A DNA stretch of 64,000 nt from Nicoletella semolina (lineage in GTDB: Bacteria > Pseudomonadota > Gammaproteobacteria > Enterobacterales > Pasteurellaceae). The DNA is taken from NCBI RefSeq assembly GCF_004345745.1, contig NZ_SLXJ01000008.1, positions 21,516 through 85,515 on the forward strand, written 5' to 3'. A program made the translations under genes and the position numbers. The notes beneath the pieces were generated by a model. That model was not told the DNA's origin and ran no database searches. It saw nothing but the letters and a program-made list of their open reading frames with translations. Below, one piece after another: positions 10,767-20,094 of the stretch; position 1 is the stretch's first letter, and the number at the start of each line of letters is the position of its first letter.

Positions 10767-11750
10767 TTATTTCGCTAATGCGTCCACTTTCTCAACTAAC
10801 TCTTTACCGTGTTTCTCAATAAAGTCTTTACGCACCTCTGCTTCAATAACGGCTTTAAACGGTGCGTTATCCACTTGCTCAATTACCTCAACGCCTGCTT
10901 TACGCAATTTTGCGATAATGTCTTTCTCGTTTTTCACATTCAAACCACGCTGGAATTGACCTGCTTCTTTTGCAGCTTCTAATACCGCTTGTTGCAATTC
11001 TGGCGTTAAACCATCAAATTTTGCCTTATTCATCACCACGATTAATGGCGTATAACCGTGATTGCTGAGGCTTAAGTGTTTTTGTACTTCATAAAGTTTT
11101 GCCGACCAGAAAATACCAATTGGGTGTTCCTGTGCATCAACCGCACGAGTCTCAAGAGCAGTATACAGCTCTGAAAGCGGCATTGGCACAGGATTTGCAC
11201 CTAATAAACTAAACGCTTTGATATACATTGGGTTTTGGTTAGTACGCACTTTTAAGCCACTAATGTCTTCTGGCTTGTTCACTGGGTGTTTTGAATTAGA
11301 AAATGCACGGAAACCCACGTCCCAAAAAGCCAATCCTTTCAAGCCTTGTTTTTCAAGATCTTTTAATAAACCTTGACCAATTTCACCGTCTAACACTTTA
11401 TAAACGTGTTCACGATCTTTAAAAATAAATGGAATATCAATCACATTAAGTTTCGGCTCTAAACCTGTGAAATTTGGCGAACCCGACATTTCAATATCAA
11501 TCGTGCCACCACGCACACCACTAATCATTGTTTGTGCGTTACCCAGTGTACTATCTGGGAATAATTTAAGCTTAATCTCACCATTAGTTTTCGCTTTTAG
11601 CAATTCGTCAAATTTTTTCGCTGCGGTATGCTGAGTGTCTGAACGTGGCGCTTCATAGCCGAATCGTAGAGAAATATCTGCATAAGCAACGCTTGAAAAT
11701 GCAATGGCACTGGCAACGACCGTAGATAAAACTTTAAGGTTAAATTTCAT
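10767..11750 (-). CDS. yiaO: TRAP transporter substrate-binding protein, 2,3-diketo-L-gulonate type
   Basis: DctP-family periplasmic binding protein of 327 residues with a signal peptide (MKFNLKVLSTVVASAIAFSS, cleavage after AYA). The family region KVRTNQNPMYIKAFSLLGAN includes the Arg that binds the substrate carboxylate. Its neighbours yiaN and yiaM supply the membrane subunits. The linked yiaK gene indicates 2,3-diketo-L-gulonate as ligand, as for E. coli YiaMNO. Confidence 0.9.
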   Translation of the reverse strand: MKFNLKVLSTVVASAIAFSSVAYADISLRFGYEAPRSDTQHTAAKKFDELLKAKTNGEIKLKLFPDSTLGNAQTMISGVRGGTIDIEMSGSPNFTGLEPKLNVIDIPFIFKDREHVYKVLDGEIGQGLLKDLEKQGLKGLAFWDVGFRAFSNSKHPVNKPEDISGLKVRTNQNPMYIKAFSLLGANPVPMPLSELYTALETRAVDAQEHPIGIFWSAKLYEVQKHLSLSNHGYTPLIVVMNKAKFDGLTPELQQAVLEAAKEAGQFQRGLNVKNEKDIIAKLRKAGVEVIEQVDNAPFKAVIEAEVRKDFIEKHGKELVEKVDALAK

Positions 11751-11789
11751 AGTTTTCTCCTAAGTAGGTTTGGAAATTTATTTTCTAGT

Positions 11790-11810
11790 TCCTCTCTTTA
11801 TCAAAGAGGA
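11790..11810. repeat. REP-like hairpin, weak member of the CCTCTTT/AAAGAGG family
   Basis: Inverted repeat TCCTCT/AGAGGA between yiaN and yiaO. It resembles the more perfect elements at 13646-13670, 23906-23943 and 24037-24073. In this position it may protect or attenuate the polycistronic message. Confidence 0.4.
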
Positions 11811-11823
11811 AGAAGTTAATTTT

Positions 11824-13101
11824 TTATTGCACCCAGCTTAACGGCACTAAAATTAAATCTGGTACGAATACGAATAACAGCAATAAACTAATCATCATCA
11901 ATAGATATGGCAGAATACCTTTCGCAGCTTGGTCAAACGGCAATTTAGAGACACCTGTAATCACATTCAAGACATTACCGACTGGCGGTGTAATCAAACC
12001 GATTGACGTATTAAGAATAAATAGCACCCCAAAGTAAACAGGATCAATACCTGCCTCTTCAACCAATGGCATTAACACAGGCGTTAAAATAAGTACCGTT
12101 GGGGTCAAATCCATTACCATACCAATAATAAACACCGCCAGCATAATCACGAGCAACAATATCGTTGGACTTTCAATCAATGGCTCAAGCAATTCAGTTA
12201 GCATCATTGGCAATTCAGCAATCGTAATCAACCAGCCTGTTACATTCGCCGCTGCCACTAAAAACATCACCACTGCGGTGGTTTTTGCTGCCGCCAGCAC
12301 CACTTTGTACAGATCTTTAAATTTCAATTCACGATAGACAAACAGTGAAACAACAAGTGCGTAAGCCGTTGCTACCGCCCCTGCTTCGGTTGGCGTAAAC
12401 ATACCTGAGCGGAAACCACCAATAATAATGACAGGTAACAGCAACGCCCAAATACTGTTTTTAAATGAAATACATAGCTCTTGTTTGCTCGCTTTGGAAA
12501 ACGTCATTAAATCCAAGCGTTTTGCCTGCCACCACCAAAGTGCCGCAAGAAAAATCCCCATCATAATCCCTGGGAAAATCCCTGCTAAAAACAGCTTGGT
12601 AATTGACACGCCACTGGCGACCCCAAAAACAATGAATGGAATGCTTGGCGGAATAATTGGTGCAATAATTCCTGCTGTACCAATCAAGCCTGCAGATTTA
12701 TCAATTGGGTAACCTGTCGTTTTCATCATGGGTAGTAACATTGCCGCCACTGCTGCAGTATCTGCCACTGCTGAACCTGAAAGGCTTGCCATAATCATTG
12801 CAGCAAGAATTGCCACAAACCCTAAACCACCACGTTTATGTCCTACCAATTTCATCGGCAAGTCAATAATACGTTTTGACAAACCACCTTCATTCATCAC
12901 TTCTCCAGCTAAGATGAAAAATGGAATTGCCATCAGTGAAAAGCTATCTGCCCCACTCACCAACTGTTGAGCAAGAATTTGAGCATCAAACAAATCAAGA
13001 TGTAACATTAACGCTATGCCACAAATCAACAAGGCAAATGCAACAGGTACGCCAAGAATAATCGCCCCTAATAACACACTTAAGAAAATTAAAACCGTCA
13101 T
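11824..13101 (-). CDS. yiaN: TRAP transporter large permease (DctM family)
   Basis: Large membrane subunit of 425 residues after start correction, with about a dozen hydrophobic segments. I chose the ATG at 13101 (MTVLIFLSVLLGAIILGVPV): it has an AAGGAG ribosome site and overlaps the yiaM stop as ATGA, and gives the same length as E. coli YiaN. The in-frame start at 13122 lies inside yiaM. Works with YiaM and YiaO for sodium-driven uptake of 2,3-diketo-L-gulonate. Confidence 0.93.
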   Translation of the reverse strand: MTVLIFLSVLLGAIILGVPVAFALLICGIALMLHLDLFDAQILAQQLVSGADSFSLMAIPFFILAGEVMNEGGLSKRIIDLPMKLVGHKRGGLGFVAILAAMIMASLSGSAVADTAAVAAMLLPMMKTTGYPIDKSAGLIGTAGIIAPIIPPSIPFIVFGVASGVSITKLFLAGIFPGIMMGIFLAALWWWQAKRLDLMTFSKASKQELCISFKNSIWALLLPVIIIGGFRSGMFTPTEAGAVATAYALVVSLFVYRELKFKDLYKVVLAAAKTTAVVMFLVAAANVTGWLITIAELPMMLTELLEPLIESPTILLLVIMLAVFIIGMVMDLTPTVLILTPVLMPLVEEAGIDPVYFGVLFILNTSIGLITPPVGNVLNVITGVSKLPFDQAAKGILPYLLMMISLLLLFVFVPDLILVPLSWVQ

Positions 13102-13595
13102 TTTGACTCTCCTTGATTGCACTTGCCATTCATCAAAGCGGTTACATTGGCGAAAATTCTTGCAGCAATCAGCACTGCCATTAACCCCCCCGCAATTACA
13201 CTAGCAAGAAAGGTTATCCCCTGTGGTAAACCAGAAATGGGAGCCCGATTAGCAAGATTAAGCTGAAATTGTGTCCAGCTGCCGTCCACAATTAAATAAC
13301 AGCAAAATAACATTGCTGCATCAGTAAATAATTTAAGAACATTACGTTTGAGAGGACTTAATTTTTCTGTGAACATCGTTACACTAACGTGCTGATTTTC
13401 ACTCAACGCTAACACCGCACCTAAAAAGGTTAGCCACACAAACATATAACGAGAGACTTCTTCTGTGATATTAATACTACTATTAAAACCATAACGCAGC
13501 ACCACATTGAAGAAAACCAAAATTGACATCGCCGATAAAATCATTACGGCAAATGCCTCAATGGTTTTTCCAACGAATTTAGCGATGGATTTCAT
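13098..13595 (-). CDS. yiaM: TRAP transporter small permease (DctQ family)
   Basis: Small membrane subunit of 165 residues with four predicted membrane segments (for example AFAVMILSAMSILVFFNVVL near residues 14-33). The motif ITEEVSRYMFVWLTFLGAVLALSE is characteristic of DctQ proteins. It overlaps yiaN by four bases, so the two are translationally coupled. Confidence 0.9.
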   Translation of the reverse strand: MKSIAKFVGKTIEAFAVMILSAMSILVFFNVVLRYGFNSSINITEEVSRYMFVWLTFLGAVLALSENQHVSVTMFTEKLSPLKRNVLKLFTDAAMLFCCYLIVDGSWTQFQLNLANRAPISGLPQGITFLASVIAGGLMAVLIAARIFANVTALMNGKCNQGESK

Positions 13596-13645
13596 CTGTT
13601 GCTCCTTGAATTTGTAAAAATCTGGAATTTCTTACTGCTTGCAAG

Positions 13646-13670
13646 CTCCCCTCTTGTTCAAAGAGGGGAG
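13646..13670. repeat. REP-like hairpin
   Basis: Perfect 10-base arms CTCCCCTCTT (13646-13655) and AAGAGGGGAG (13661-13670) with a 5-base loop, between yhcH/yiaL and yiaM. Same core as the pair at 23906-24073, so it is a dispersed small repeat. No U-run, so not an obvious terminator. Confidence 0.6.
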
Positions 13671-13677
13671 TTACTCA

Positions 13678-14142
13678 TCATTTAATTTCAGACATCGCAA
13701 TTTTTACAACCACTTTGCGAATGGTTGGTGTACCGTCATAAACTGCAGTGCGGTGGCAATCTTCTGGAAAAAATACAGCGAAGCTACCTGCCACACAGTG
13801 TAAGATTTGTTCATTTTCAACATTCTGATAAAACTGAATATCACGCTCAGGATCATAAACTTGAGCAACTGGATTTTGCTCCGTATCCACTGCACACGCC
13901 ATAATTTCTTTACCACAATGTAAATATTGCACATCAAGGTAATTGCGGTGTACCTCTGGCTGAAAATCCTCTAACTTTTTAGTTGTGAGATCCAATACCT
14001 GCACAAAAACAGATCGCCCTTTGAGTTCATATACACCTGCATCTAACTGATTAAAATCGGTACCTCGCAGATAATCCAACGCAAAGGCAATGGCAGATGG
14101 ATAAGATTTTGGATTGTAATTTGAAATGTGTCCGAAAAACAT
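13678..14142 (-). CDS. yiaL: YhcH/YjgK/YiaL family cupin protein
   Basis: Protein of 154 residues in the DUF386 (YhcH/YiaL) family, a small cupin fold. Conserved parts include DVQYLHCGKEIM, with a likely metal-ligand His, and the C-terminal AVFFPEDCHRTAVYDG with a second His. The E. coli homologue is in the yia operon in the same position between yiaK and yiaM. Its reaction is not firmly established; a sugar isomerase or mutarotase role is often suggested. Confidence 0.82.
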   Translation of the reverse strand: MFFGHISNYNPKSYPSAIAFALDYLRGTDFNQLDAGVYELKGRSVFVQVLDLTTKKLEDFQPEVHRNYLDVQYLHCGKEIMACAVDTEQNPVAQVYDPERDIQFYQNVENEQILHCVAGSFAVFFPEDCHRTAVYDGTPTIRKVVVKIAMSEIK

Positions 14143-14188
14143 CGTTTGTTCCTCGTAAGAATTTTAAAGAATTTGACCGCCTATTAGA

Positions 14189-14208
14189 GGACGCCAAACG
14201 TGGCGTCC
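14189..14208. repeat. Short GC-rich hairpin element
   Basis: Perfect 8-base arms GGACGCCA/TGGCGTCC around a 4-base loop, flanked on one side by CTACC (GTAGG on the other strand) like the element at 16262-16279. It lies between yiaK and yiaL within one operon, so it more likely affects message stability than stops transcription. Confidence 0.5.
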
Positions 14209-14223
14209 CTACCGTAACATCAA

Positions 14224-15222
14224 TTACAACGATTTCAATTTCGCCCACACGGTTTCATCAACAGGAATGCCGTTAGCAAGGTTATCCTCAAGAATTGTAG
14301 TAAATTCGTGTCCTGGTAAACGTACTGGCACATTCGGATCAGCAGGTTCTGCTGTTCTGACATAATCCATAATACGATTGAGCTTTTCATCTTTGGTCTT
14401 GCCATCAATTAAGCGATCCACTTCAATGGCGATAAACACTTGTGATACACAATATTCGTCATCTTTATCTTCAGTTACTGCACAAGTCGATTCACCATTA
14501 GAAAGCAAGGTTGCAATCATATCTAACACGATTGACAAGCCAGATCCTTTCCAAAAACCCATCGGCATTAAGCGACGGTTTTCCTCGACTATCGCAGGAT
14601 CACGAGTTGGGTTACCCTCATCGTCAAACCCAGCGTCCACAAAGGTTTGGCGACCTTGTAAACGGTGAACTTCTAGCATACCGTAAGAATACATTGAGCA
14701 AGACATATCCACCATCGTAATCGGCGTTGTCGGCACAGCAACAATTAAAGGATTTGTTCCGACACGACACTCTTTTGCCCCCCAAGGCGGCATCACGGCA
14801 AGCGCATTCGTCCAGCAGATACCGATATAGCCTTTCTCTGCTGCCTGCCAACCATAAGAACCGCCACGCATCCAGTGATTCGCATTGCGTAATGCCACCA
14901 CACCAATACCGTTTTGAGAGGCGAGTTCCATCGCTCTGTCCATCATTTTTTTCGCAGTCAAATTACCAATAGCTTGATGAGCGTCCCATTGTTCAATTGC
15001 CCCCAACGATAAGACTTTGGACGGTACAGCTTCTGGGACAATATCGCCATTTTCCAACTGTTGAATAAAGCGAGGAAAGCGATTAACACCGTGTGAATAT
15101 GCTCCTGCTTGTGTTGTATCAGCAAACACGCTTGCACACTCTTCTGCAATTTCTTCACGCACATTTCTAGCTAATAATACACGCTTAAATTCTGCTTTTA
15201 ATTCTTGATAAGACACTCTCAT
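14224..15222 (-). CDS. yiaK: 2,3-diketo-L-gulonate reductase
   Basis: NAD(P)H-dependent reductase of the malate/L-lactate dehydrogenase-like (LDH2) family that makes 3-keto-L-gulonate. I set the start at 15222 ([20 protein letters not shown]): an AGGAG site precedes it and the 332-residue product matches YiaK. A longer in-frame start at 15252 would include the ribosome site. Family motifs are [20 protein letters not shown] and [20 protein letters not shown], with the catalytic-region His residues. First gene of the ten-gene operon ending at the FGGY kinase. Confidence 0.93.
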   Translation of the reverse strand: MRVSYQELKAEFKRVLLARNVREEIAEECASVFADTTQAGAYSHGVNRFPRFIQQLENGDIVPEAVPSKVLSLGAIEQWDAHQAIGNLTAKKMMDRAMELASQNGIGVVALRNANHWMRGGSYGWQAAEKGYIGICWTNALAVMPPWGAKECRVGTNPLIVAVPTTPITMVDMSCSMYSYGMLEVHRLQGRQTFVDAGFDDEGNPTRDPAIVEENRRLMPMGFWKGSGLSIVLDMIATLLSNGESTCAVTEDKDDEYCVSQVFIAIEVDRLIDGKTKDEKLNRIMDYVRTAEPADPNVPVRLPGHEFTTILEDNLANGIPVDETVWAKLKSL

Positions 15223-15360
15223 TGAAAAACTCCTGTCAAAATAATATTTCACATAGTAAAACTATAGTTCACAAATTACATTCTACACATGACAAAGTCA
15301 ATGAAACCAACAAAATAAAAACTGTTTAATATCAATAGTATAAAAATTATTTTTCAATTT

Positions 15361-15376
15361 TGTGAACAAGATCTCA
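15361..15376. promoter_or_regulatory. CRP-like site in the yiaK-yiaJ divergent region
   Basis: TGTGA (15361-15365), 6 bases, TCTCA (15372-15376). One mismatch to the TGTGA-N6-TCACA consensus. Placed between the divergent yiaK operon and yiaJ, suggesting catabolite control of both. Confidence 0.55.
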
Positions 15377-15389
15377 TTTTTTATGAGAT
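15371..15389. promoter_or_regulatory. Inverted repeat, possible YiaJ operator
   Basis: Perfect 7-base arms ATCTCAT (15371-15377) and ATGAGAT (15383-15389), 5-base centre. It overlaps the CRP-like site by six bases. IclR-type regulators bind short palindromes in such divergent regions, so this is a candidate operator. A second small palindrome ATAGT/ACTAT is at 15253-15265. Confidence 0.4.
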
Positions 15390-15430
15390 GATATTTCATA
15401 ATATGAACTTAATAAACTGACAGAAAATTG

Positions 15431-16261
15431 ATGAGTAAAACAATATTCAAAGAAAAACCACAAGAAAAAATCACCGAAGAAAAAAGCAGTGGAAACCAAA
15501 GCTTAATTCGTGGGCTACGCATTATGGATATCCTAAGTAATTTCCCAAACGGCTGTCCGCTGATTAGATTGGCGGAAATTGCCAATTTAAACAAAAGTAC
15601 TACGCATCGCTTATTGCAAGGACTGCAAAACGAAGGCTATGTACAACCTGCCTCTACAGCAGGTAGCTACCGCCTCACCACCAAATGTCTAAGCCTTGGT
15701 AAGAAAACCCTCGCTTCACTAAATATTATTCACCTCGCCGCTCCGCATTTGGAACAACTGAATTTGTCTTTAGGCGAAACAGTCAATTTCTCCAAACGAG
15801 AAAACGATCACGCCATTATGATTTATAAACTTGAACCAACCACAGGAATGATGCGAACTCGCAGCTACATCGGACAACAGATAGCCTTGTACTGCTCAGC
15901 CATGGGGAAAATCTATCTAGCCTATTCCACTAGCGAATACCTAGAGCAATATTGGCAATCACACCAGTCCATCATTGAGCCATTAACTCACAATACTGTT
16001 ACGGATCTTGGATTAATGAAAAAAGAGCTGGCAGAAATTTTGCGTGATCACTTTGCAATGGATAGAGAAGAAAATGAGCTTGGTGTAATCTGTATCGCCT
16101 GCCCAATCTTTGATTTTGATGGAAAAGTGGAATATGCCGTATCCATTTCCTTATCGTTACATAAATTGCAACAACAAGGATTAGACCCATATCTCAAACA
16201 AATTAAACACACAGCAACCGCCATTTCCAGCGAGCTAGGCTGGACAGGGGGGCAATCGTAG
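15431..16261 (+). CDS. yiaJ: IclR-family transcriptional regulator of the gulonate operon
   Basis: Regulator of 276 residues. The N-terminal winged helix-turn-helix is at about 25-90 (LIRLAEIANLNKSTTHRLLQ), followed by the IclR effector domain with YCSAMGKIYLAY and ELGVICIACPIFDFDG. The start is the ATG at 15431; a TTG three bases earlier is also possible. Divergent from yiaK, as E. coli yiaJ is from the yia operon, where it represses. Target and effector are inferred from position. Confidence 0.88.
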   Translation: MSKTIFKEKPQEKITEEKSSGNQSLIRGLRIMDILSNFPNGCPLIRLAEIANLNKSTTHRLLQGLQNEGYVQPASTAGSYRLTTKCLSLGKKTLASLNIIHLAAPHLEQLNLSLGETVNFSKRENDHAIMIYKLEPTTGMMRTRSYIGQQIALYCSAMGKIYLAYSTSEYLEQYWQSHQSIIEPLTHNTVTDLGLMKKELAEILRDHFAMDREENELGVICIACPIFDFDGKVEYAVSISLSLHKLQQQGLDPYLKQIKHTATAISSELGWTGGQS

Positions 16262-16279
16262 GGTGGGCGTAAGCCCACC
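16262..16279. terminator. Bidirectional hairpin between yiaJ and crcB
   Basis: Perfect GGTGGGC (16262-16268), GTAA loop, GCCCACC (16273-16279), placed one base after the yiaJ stop and just beyond the crcB stop, where two genes converge. The flank GTAGG is shared with the hairpin at 14189. No long U-run on either side, so it may be a repeat used as a weak terminator. Confidence 0.45.
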
Positions 16280-16281
16280 TC

Positions 16282-16644
16282 TTACCTTCCCCAATAGCGA
16301 GTAAATAAAATACCAAGTAATGTGAGCAAAATACCGCCAATTAAATGAAAACTTAGAATACCTAAAGCGGTAAGCCATTTACCCACAAGTAATTTCTCAC
16401 TAATCTCTGCAGAAAAGCTAGAAAAAGTAGTAAAACTGCCAAGAAAGCCTGTGATAACGAATAATCTCGTTTCATTCCCTAAATTCAATCCCATTGCTAC
16501 GCCAATCAAAAAACAGCCAAGCCAGTTGGTAAGCAGCGTACCGAATGCAAATTGAGCGAGAAAAGGATTGAACCATAAGCCCAACTGCCAACGAGCGACT
16601 GCACCAGCCACTGCACCGACAGAAAGTAAAATCATATTCATCAT
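16282..16644 (-). CDS. crcB: Fluoride channel CrcB/Fluc
   Basis: Small membrane protein of 120 residues with four hydrophobic segments that exports fluoride. Family signatures are GAVAGAVARWQLG near the N-terminus, FGTLLTNWLGCFLIGVAMG with the central Asn, and TGFLGSFTTFSSFSAE with the TFS(T/S)F fluoride-binding Phe motif. It is at the end of the ulaAB-ulaC-ulaD direction, 63 bases after ulaD, but has no role in ascorbate use. No fluoride riboswitch was recognised upstream. Confidence 0.92.
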   Translation of the reverse strand: MMNMILLSVGAVAGAVARWQLGLWFNPFLAQFAFGTLLTNWLGCFLIGVAMGLNLGNETRLFVITGFLGSFTTFSSFSAEISEKLLVGKWLTALGILSFHLIGGILLTLLGILFTRYWGR

Positions 16645-16707
16645 CTCACACTATCCATTGCAATTTACTCACCCCTATGAGTTTCCAGCTCATCGCTTTG
16701 CCAAAAT

Positions 16708-17385
16708 CTACCAATATTTCTCAATTTCAGCACGGATTGCTTCGGCGGTTTGCTTACCTTTTTCGCCGATTAATGCACGCCCTGCAATGAATGCCTTGGC
16801 ATTTTTGATTTCCTTAAACAAATGAATATCTTCAGGCACAATACCGCCTGTAATGGATAACTCAATACCTAATTCCGATAATTTTTTCATCAACTCAACA
16901 TCTTCTGCCGTCCAGCCTTTACCTGCCAATTCAGCATCTCGAGAGCGATGATAAATCGCTTGGCGTACGCCTAATTCAACCCATTCTTTGACATCTTTTT
17001 CTACACTCCAATTGCCATAAATTTCAATTTGAATCTCTTTTTTCACTTTTAAGTCAGGGTGAGCCGCATTGAATTCATCTGCCACTTTTTTACAAGCTGC
17101 TTTAGTTGCAGGGTGTGCCGCAGCAGATACAGTGAGCCAATCTGCCCCAGCTTCAAATGCCATTTTAGCAAGAATAGCTCCGCCATCGGTCGTTTTTAAA
17201 TCGCAAACAATGATGTGGTTTGGGTGTAAAGCACGCAAAGTTGAAATCGCTTTCATTCCCTCAGCAAAAGCTAAGATTGTGCCACACTCGATCACCTCAA
17301 CAAGATTTTCGGCTTGTTTAGCATCAGCAATTGCCTTTTCTAATGAAAGTGAATCTAATGCAATTTGGAGTAATGGTTTTGACAT
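16708..17385 (-). CDS. ulaD: 3-keto-L-gulonate-6-phosphate decarboxylase
   Basis: TIM-barrel enzyme of the orotidine-5'-phosphate decarboxylase suprafamily, 225 residues. It converts 3-keto-L-gulonate-6-phosphate to L-xylulose-5-phosphate and CO2. The diagnostic VCDLKTTDGGAILAKMAFEA contains the DxKxxD metal/catalytic motif, and GWTAEDVE with ITGGI forms the phosphate site. It is the junction of the two pathways in this island: both UlaG product and FGGY kinase product would feed it. Confidence 0.95.
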   Translation of the reverse strand: MSKPLLQIALDSLSLEKAIADAKQAENLVEVIECGTILAFAEGMKAISTLRALHPNHIIVCDLKTTDGGAILAKMAFEAGADWLTVSAAAHPATKAACKKVADEFNAAHPDLKVKKEIQIEIYGNWSVEKDVKEWVELGVRQAIYHRSRDAELAGKGWTAEDVELMKKLSELGIELSITGGIVPEDIHLFKEIKNAKAFIAGRALIGEKGKQTAEAIRAEIEKYW

Positions 17386-17442
17386 AATGTATTCCTCATT
17401 AAATTAAAAAATAGAATTATTGAATTTAGTCCTAGATATCCT

Positions 17443-17919
17443 CTATCCAGCGTTCGCTGCCAGTGCTTGGTCGATAACGTGATACACATCTTCATTCGTA
17501 TTACAACGCAGGATTTTTTCTAAATTCACGCCTGTATCACTTTCAGGATCATCAAGCGTTTGGGTGATCTCCATTAAGCCTTGTAAATGTTGATCTGAGT
17601 CGCTGCCAGCAAGGGTAACAAAAACAGAAACAGGATCATCTTCCCCTTCAAATACCACAGGCTCAGCAAGGGTAACTAACGCAAAGGCAGTTCTGTTCAC
17701 ACCTTCTTCTGGGCGTGCGTGTGGCATTGCAAGTCCTGGGGCGAGAATAATATAAGGTCCTAATTTCTCAATATTATCAATGATATGCTGATAATAACGG
17801 GGTTCAGTTGCCCCTGATGCTTCAAGCAAATCTGTACCAAGTTTGATCGCCTCTTTCCAACCTGCGACACGTTGATTTAATAAGATTGAGTTATTTTCAA
17901 TAAGAGATGCTTTTAACAT
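17443..17919 (-). CDS. ulaC: Ascorbate-type PTS EIIA component
   Basis: EIIA of the mannitol/fructose-like superfamily, 158 residues. It passes phosphate from HPr to EIIB. The active-site histidine is in GLAMPHARPEEGVNRTAFAL. The spacing (54 bases after the EIIC-EIIB gene, 57 before ulaD) and common direction indicate one operon, as in E. coli ulaABCD. Confidence 0.9.
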   Translation of the reverse strand: MLKASLIENNSILLNQRVAGWKEAIKLGTDLLEASGATEPRYYQHIIDNIEKLGPYIILAPGLAMPHARPEEGVNRTAFALVTLAEPVVFEGEDDPVSVFVTLAGSDSDQHLQGLMEITQTLDDPESDTGVNLEKILRCNTNEDVYHVIDQALAANAG

Positions 17920-17973
17920 AGTATTTTCCTTATAAAATGATTATTCATTTAGCCCCCACTAACTTGGCAGCGA

Positions 17974-19800
17974 TTACACTGAATGCTTTTTGATTAATTC
18001 TACCAATTCATCACCAAAGGAATTTGGATTAAGCATATTTTGCACGCCCAACACGGCTTTGCCCTCGCCCACTTCGATTTCTGACGATAGATGTTTTGAG
18101 GCAACAATAATATCTACATCGTTGAGCTTGCCTTTATAATCGGTTACCGCACAAGAATCCATCACATTTAGAATCCCTCGTTTATCAAGATAGCCTTTAA
18201 TTTTCATTTTCATCATCATTGATGAACCTTGTCCTGAACCGCATACTGCAAGAATGCGGATTGGTTTCGCTGCACTGTCTGCACTAGCGGTGAGTTTTTC
18301 TTGATTTTCTGCAATCTCAGCTGATGTTTTTCCAACAACGACTTTATCTGTTGCGACTGTTGCAACAGTTTCAGCACCATAGCCGTCCATTTCTTCAAGG
18401 GTCTTACCTGCTGCCAACGCTGCCGCCTCTTCTACACGCAGCTTTTTAGAAGCGAATGCCATATACACTAACGCCAGTGCCACAATCACAAAGAAAAAGC
18501 CAGGGACGCTGACGATACCTTGTAAAACAGGAGGGAAGAATAACGCCCAGTCTGCCATACCCATCCAGCCGTTAAAAATGGTGCCTTGTGAAGCAAGTAA
18601 ATAAATCACCCACGCTGATCCTAATACTTCAATAATCCCCATCACAAAACAGATCTTCATCACTGCTTTCCAACCACCAAACTGGTTAGCAAATACACCA
18701 ATCGTTGCATTTGAGAAGAACATTGGAATAAAGCCTGGGATAATCAAAATCGAAGCGTCCATACCTAGCAATATGCCGACCGCTACGAATTGACCAATTG
18801 CCCCCCACATAAAGCCAAATACCATTGCATTCGGTGAGAACGCATAAATCGCTGCACAGTCAATTGCCAAGACAGAATTTGGAATCACACGCTCTGAAAT
18901 CCCCTTAAAGGCTTCTGACAACTCTGCCACAAACATTCGCACGCCTGTTACAATAATTTGAATCGCAACGGCAAATTTTAAGCCCATTTCTAAAATGTAC
19001 ATTACCCAATGGGTTTTGCCCGCCATTTGCTGCAAGTTATCTAAGCCAAAAGAGAGCAAAATAATGCCAAAAAAGACGGTCATCACCAACGCTGTGGCAG
19101 AAATACTATCGTGGAAAATATGCAGCCATTTTGGCAAATTCATTTTATCCACAGAGTCATCTTTATTCCCTAATTTCGGTGCTAACTTCACGGCAATCCA
19201 AGAAGCAAATTGTTGTTGGTGCCCAATGGAAAAGCCTGCACCGCCTGTAACAGCTTGCGTAGGCTTATACATAATATTTGAGGAAATCCCCCAATAGAGT
19301 GCCATCAATACCGATGTATAAATGATTGTCTCCCACATTGACGCACCAATAATCATATAAAACACCGCAACTAAACCTGCTTGCTGGAACATAATATGTC
19401 CTGTAAGCATAATGGTTCGGATACCTGTAAAGCGACGCAGCACCACAAATAAAATATTCAACAACAATGCCCCAATCACTGCATAGCCAACCCACGCATA
19501 ATTTTCCGCCATTGTCTGAATCGTAGATTGCATACTGGTATAGGGGTCAATCACCGCCCCTGTCAAATTATGATATTTCGATAATCCTTCAATCACAGGT
19601 TTAAAATTCGTTACCAAAAAACCTGATCCTGCTTGTACAATTAAAAAACCAACAATAGTCTTAATCGTACCTTTAATAATGATATTGTTGTCTTTTTTCA
19701 GCAGTACATAACCAATAAACGCCACAATACCAAGCAAGAATGGTGCTTTATTAAGGACTTGATCCTTAAAGAAAAGCAAAATATCAGTCAAAAATTCCAT
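17974..19800 (-). CDS. ulaA: L-ascorbate PTS EIIC-EIIB fusion
   Basis: Protein of 608 residues. Residues 1 to about 450 form the UlaA-type EIIC membrane domain with many hydrophobic segments. After a linker of about 60 residues (Ala/Glu/Lys-rich) comes an EIIB domain beginning [20 protein letters not shown], with the phosphorylated Cys. In E. coli these are two proteins, UlaA and UlaB; here they are fused. Imports L-ascorbate as L-ascorbate-6-phosphate. First gene of the minus-strand ula operon, divergent from ulaG. Confidence 0.93.
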   Translation of the reverse strand: MEFLTDILLFFKDQVLNKAPFLLGIVAFIGYVLLKKDNNIIIKGTIKTIVGFLIVQAGSGFLVTNFKPVIEGLSKYHNLTGAVIDPYTSMQSTIQTMAENYAWVGYAVIGALLLNILFVVLRRFTGIRTIMLTGHIMFQQAGLVAVFYMIIGASMWETIIYTSVLMALYWGISSNIMYKPTQAVTGGAGFSIGHQQQFASWIAVKLAPKLGNKDDSVDKMNLPKWLHIFHDSISATALVMTVFFGIILLSFGLDNLQQMAGKTHWVMYILEMGLKFAVAIQIIVTGVRMFVAELSEAFKGISERVIPNSVLAIDCAAIYAFSPNAMVFGFMWGAIGQFVAVGILLGMDASILIIPGFIPMFFSNATIGVFANQFGGWKAVMKICFVMGIIEVLGSAWVIYLLASQGTIFNGWMGMADWALFFPPVLQGIVSVPGFFFVIVALALVYMAFASKKLRVEEAAALAAGKTLEEMDGYGAETVATVATDKVVVGKTSAEIAENQEKLTASADSAAKPIRILAVCGSGQGSSMMMKMKIKGYLDKRGILNVMDSCAVTDYKGKLNDVDIIVASKHLSSEIEVGEGKAVLGVQNMLNPNSFGDELVELIKKHSV

Positions 19801-20094
19801 AGAACACCTCTTAAAATAAGATGAGAGAAATGATAAACAAAAGTATAAAAATTGTCATTTGCTCAAGCCAGCAACATCATATAGCGAATTTAATGATTAA
19901 AAAAGATTATTTATAATAATTTTTGATTATTTGTGAACTAGATCACAAAACCATATCAGCCTTAATAGCCATAAGAAAGTGATACAAACGCCATATATTA
20001 CCTATATAAAACAAATAAAATCATTGCATAACTTAAAATGATTTATTATGATCCACTTTGATTATTTTTATAAACTATAACTTGGGAGTCGATA
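19801..20094. promoter_or_regulatory. Divergent ula control region
   Basis: A 294-base AT-rich region between the ulaAB operon and ulaG. It must hold both promoters. The only sharp motif is the CRP site at 19932-19947. Further AT-rich palindromic tracts (for example around 19900-19930) could be operators of the DeoR regulator at 21250 but no repeat is strong enough to name. Confidence 0.6.
19932..19947. promoter_or_regulatory. Consensus CRP binding site
   Basis: TGTGA, ACTAGA, TCACA: both half-sites match the CRP consensus exactly. The position suits catabolite activation of both divergent ula transcripts, as described for E. coli ula. Confidence 0.8.

Noticed and set aside
14624..15164. Several 68-81 codon frames on both strands
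   Set aside because: All shadow yiaK, whose own frame has clear family motifs throughout.
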